DNA from: Chrysochromulina parva
Taxonomy: Eukaryota; Haptophyta; Prymnesiales; Chrysochromulinaceae
Length of the DNA stretch: 15,011 bases
Reading direction: 5' to 3'
NCBI GenBank assembly: GCA_002887195.1
Contig: PJAB01001365.1
Coordinates: 1 to 15,011 of the forward strand
The translations under genes and the position numbers were made by a program. This document shows positions 14,036 to 15,011 of this stretch, one piece after another. Each line of letters begins with the position of its first letter. Position 1 is the first letter of the stretch. The notes below the pieces were generated by a model. That model searched no databases. It saw nothing but the letters and a program-made list of their open reading frames with translations, and was not told where the DNA came from.

Positions 14036-15010
14036 CTACAGCTCCAACTCAAATCCACTCCGGCCCTTCACCGCATCTCGCACCGCTTTTTCCCCTGCAT
14101 CTCCCATGCTGTTGTACTTGAGGTTGAGCTTGGTCAGGACCGCGTTGACCTTCAGCGCCTCCGCGATCGCGATGGCTCCCTCCGGACCGATGTTGTTGTG
14201 GTTGAGCCATAGCTTGGTCACGACCGCGTTGACCTTCAGCGCCTCCGCGATCGCCTTGGCACCGTCGTCGCCAATGTGGTTGCGTTTGAGGGACAGCTCG
14301 GTCAGGACCGCGTTGACCTTCAACGCCTCCGCGATTGCCTTGGCACCGTCGTCGCCGATGGAGTTGAGCCTCAAATCCAGGTTGGTCAGGACCGCGTTGA
14401 CCTTCAGCGCCTCGGCGATCGCGATGGCACCCTCCGCACCGATCTTGTTCAGGCTCAGGTGCAGGGTGGTCAAGACCGCGTTGACCTTCAGCGCCTCCGC
14501 GATCGCCTGAGCACCCTCGTCCCCGATCTTGTTCTCGAACAGGCCCATGGTGGTCACGACCGCGTTGACCTTGAGCGCCTCGCCGAGTGCGGATGCACCC
14601 TCCGGACCGATCTTGTTCCCGGAGAGGTCGAGCGTCCTCAAGGCCGCAAAGCGGGGCAGCACCTCGCACAGCTCGACAACATCGGCGTCGCCCCACTCGA
14701 GCCCTTCGAACACGAGCTCGCGGACGGTGGTGACCTTGCCGAAGAAGATCGCGTACAGGTCCGCGACCTTGCTCACGTCGGACGAGTTGGTGAAGCGCTT
14801 CTCCGTCTGCAGCAGGTGTCGGACGGTTTCCGGCAACGGCGGCGGCGGCCGACGCCGCGCGCACACGCGCGCGAGCATGTCGTTGGCTTCATCCCACGGC
14901 TCCCCGGGCCCGTAGGCGCACGCCATCGCCCGCTCCGTACGCTTGGCGAGGTCGAGGCGCAGGAAGCCGGGCTTGATGGCGGCGCTGATGGCGGCCTCGA
15001 CGTAGCACCA
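14036..15010 (-). CDS. Leucine-rich-repeat protein, RNH1/NLRC3 type (5' end missing)
   Basis: The frame is open from the right edge to a TAG at 14038-14036, giving 324 residues. The first ~100 residues start WCYVEAAISAAIKPGF and are not recognised with confidence. They are followed by seven 28-residue ribonuclease-inhibitor-type LRRs with consensus LxxLxLxxNxIGxxGAxAIAEALKVNAV, the last diverging into the C-terminus GFELEL. A horseshoe protein-interaction module is expected; the partner is unknown. An internal ATG exists at 14926, but the frame runs past it with sensible sequence, so the true start is outside the window. The AT-rich DNA just downstream suggests the 3' UTR. Confidence 0.87.
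   Translation of the reverse strand, partial: WCYVEAAISAAIKPGFLRLDLAKRTERAMACAYGPGEPWDEANDMLARVCARRRPPPPLPETVRHLLQTEKRFTNSSDVSKVADLYAIFFGKVTTVRELVFEGLEWGDADVVELCEVLPRFAALRTLDLSGNKIGPEGASALGEALKVNAVVTTMGLFENKIGDEGAQAIAEALKVNAVLTTLHLSLNKIGAEGAIAIAEALKVNAVLTNLDLRLNSIGDDGAKAIAEALKVNAVLTELSLKRNHIGDDGAKAIAEALKVNAVVTKLWLNHNNIGPEGAIAIAEALKVNAVLTKLNLKYNSMGDAGEKAVRDAVKGRSGFELEL
14054..14640 (-). repeat. 84-bp tandem repeats encoding the LRRs
   Basis: The block GACCGCGTTGACCTT (plus strand) recurs every 84 bp from 14138 (14222, 14306 and so on). Conservation between units extends to silent positions in the ALKVNAV part, while the residues of the predicted concave face vary. Confidence 0.9.
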
Positions 15011-15011
15011 G

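Noticed and set aside
14106..14510. Plus-strand repetitive frame (TFSASAIAMAPS)
   Set aside because: Antisense of the LRR repeats; periodicity is inherited from them.

Overview
This is nuclear DNA of a GC-rich eukaryote, most likely a unicellular alga of haptophyte type. The eukaryotic call is secure: genes have GT-AG introns, there are AATAAA-type 3' signals, and the families are eukaryotic (leukotriene-A4-hydrolase-like M1 peptidase, delta14-sterol reductase, Trm10, RNH1-type LRRs). The haptophyte guess is an inference from GC bias, short introns, abundant ~10-bp minisatellites and homogenised NAV-type LRRs.

Layout, left to right. (1) 1-432: open end of an unrecognised low-complexity reading frame. 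(2) 548-2586 (+): M1 zinc aminopeptidase / LTA4-hydrolase homologue with one 149-nt intron. (3) 3111-3983 (+): glyoxalase II with an N-terminal presequence, behind a promoter region with several dyad-symmetric elements. (4) 8754-4271 (-): a seven-exon gene reconstructed here. It has tandem cyclic-nucleotide-binding domains, a poly-Gly linker, a coiled coil built from tandemly duplicated 36-nt mini-exons, and a long repetitive low-complexity tail. (5) 10734-9040 (-): delta14-sterol reductase (ERG24/TM7SF2/LBR core) with an SPARAKA-repeat tail and one intron. (6) 10913-12916 (+), divergent from it over 178 bp: a fusion of a class-I Rossmann methyltransferase (Methyltransf_16 type) with a Trm10-type SPOUT tRNA methyltransferase. 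(7) 12917-14035: minisatellites and no convincing gene. (8) 15010-14036 (-): 3' part of an LRR protein running off the right edge.

The genes look like unrelated housekeeping or signalling loci rather than a pathway. The strongest novelty candidates are two. One is the mini-exon array, whose introns are almost entirely 10-bp repeats carrying a CTGAT branch-site-like core; related decamers recur in another intron of the same gene and in the 13.1-13.4 kb region. The other is the Rossmann-MTase/Trm10 fusion. Several introns have duplicated sequence at their splice junctions, which fits intron birth by insertion or tandem duplication. All family calls were made by reading motifs by eye; no searches were run.
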